Source: Pseudomonadota bacterium
GTDB taxonomy: Bacteria; Pseudomonadota; Gammaproteobacteria; Xanthomonadales; Rhodanobacteraceae
NCBI GenBank assembly: GCA_018241165.1
Contig: JAFEEK010000067.1
Span: 1-5,695 of the forward strand
Reading direction: 5' to 3'
DNA: 5,695 bases
Below are positions 5,588 through 5,695 of the stretch, piece by piece. Position 1 is the stretch's first letter; every line of letters begins with the position of its first letter. A program made the translations under genes and the position numbers. The notes below the pieces were generated by a model that saw only the letters and a program-made list of their open reading frames with translations, was not told where the DNA came from and ran no database searches.

Positions 5588-5695
5588 GTCGTGTGGCGAA
5601 TAGGATCGCGATTCGGTCGGGATCGGCCAATCGGCGCGCGCCGCGCGCACGTGTAGGAAATCGACTACGCGACGCGCACAATTCGCAGATGGATG
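5588..5695. other. Upstream region of the DUF4124 gene, no gene assigned
   Basis: No Shine-Dalgarno-supported gene is visible here. The minus-strand frame of the DUF4124 gene stays open through it, but its predicted residues resemble no domain I know. The promoter of the minus-strand pair is expected here; I found no convincing -10/-35 pair. GGATCG occurs twice about 20 bases apart, at the left of the segment. Confidence 0.5.
5634..5648. repeat. Short GC-only palindrome
   Basis: GCGCGCG and CGCGCGC flank a single C, giving seven-base inverted arms. In so GC-rich a sequence this may be chance. It lies 59 bases or more upstream of the DUF4124 start, where a regulatory site could sit. Confidence 0.3.

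Noticed and set aside
5040..5681. Minus-strand frame of 213 codons overlapping the DUF4124 gene
   Set aside because: It is Arg-rich and begins at a TTG without a ribosome binding site, whereas the overlapping frame has a DUF4124 motif and GGAGG.

Overview
The window is a compact, GC-rich bacterial chromosomal segment. It carries five complete protein genes and one gene cut by the left edge. GC-rich third codon positions, Shine-Dalgarno start sites, a Sec/Tat/lipoprotein export repertoire and a DUF4124-type periplasmic protein suggest a proteobacterium. Xanthomonadales (Lysobacter/Rhodanobacter-like) is my best guess, an inference from protein style and not from any search. I see no tRNA, rRNA, CRISPR array, insertion sequence or phage gene.

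Layout: (1) Positions 1-758, minus strand, hold the N-terminal 252 residues of a GlcF/LutA-type iron-sulfur oxidoreductase subunit; its C-terminal end lies outside the window. (2) A 65-base divergent spacer (759-823) separates it from a two-gene plus-strand operon. That operon is an exported DUF1800 protein (824-2326) followed by a Tat-exported DUF1501 protein (2337-3521), with the second gene's ribosome binding site overlapping the first gene's stop codon. (3) After 55 bases comes a cytosolic O-methyltransferase of the caffeoyl-CoA/catechol type (3577-4233) with intact metal ligands. (4) It converges, with only 5 bases between stop codons, on a minus-strand pair: an uncharacterised lipoprotein (4239-4964), preceded in transcription order by a DUF4124 protein (5009-5575). 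(5) The right end (5576-5695) is the upstream region of that pair.

How the genes work together: the strongest functional unit is the DUF1800-DUF1501 pair. Both proteins are predicted to leave the cytoplasm and are translated as a coupled pair. The pairing recurs in many bacteria, but to my knowledge its biochemical role is not established, so this is the best candidate here for an undescribed system. The DUF1501 member keeps Asp/His motifs reminiscent of the alkaline phosphatase superfamily. The Fe-S subunit, the methyltransferase and the two envelope proteins show no evident pathway link to it beyond adjacency.
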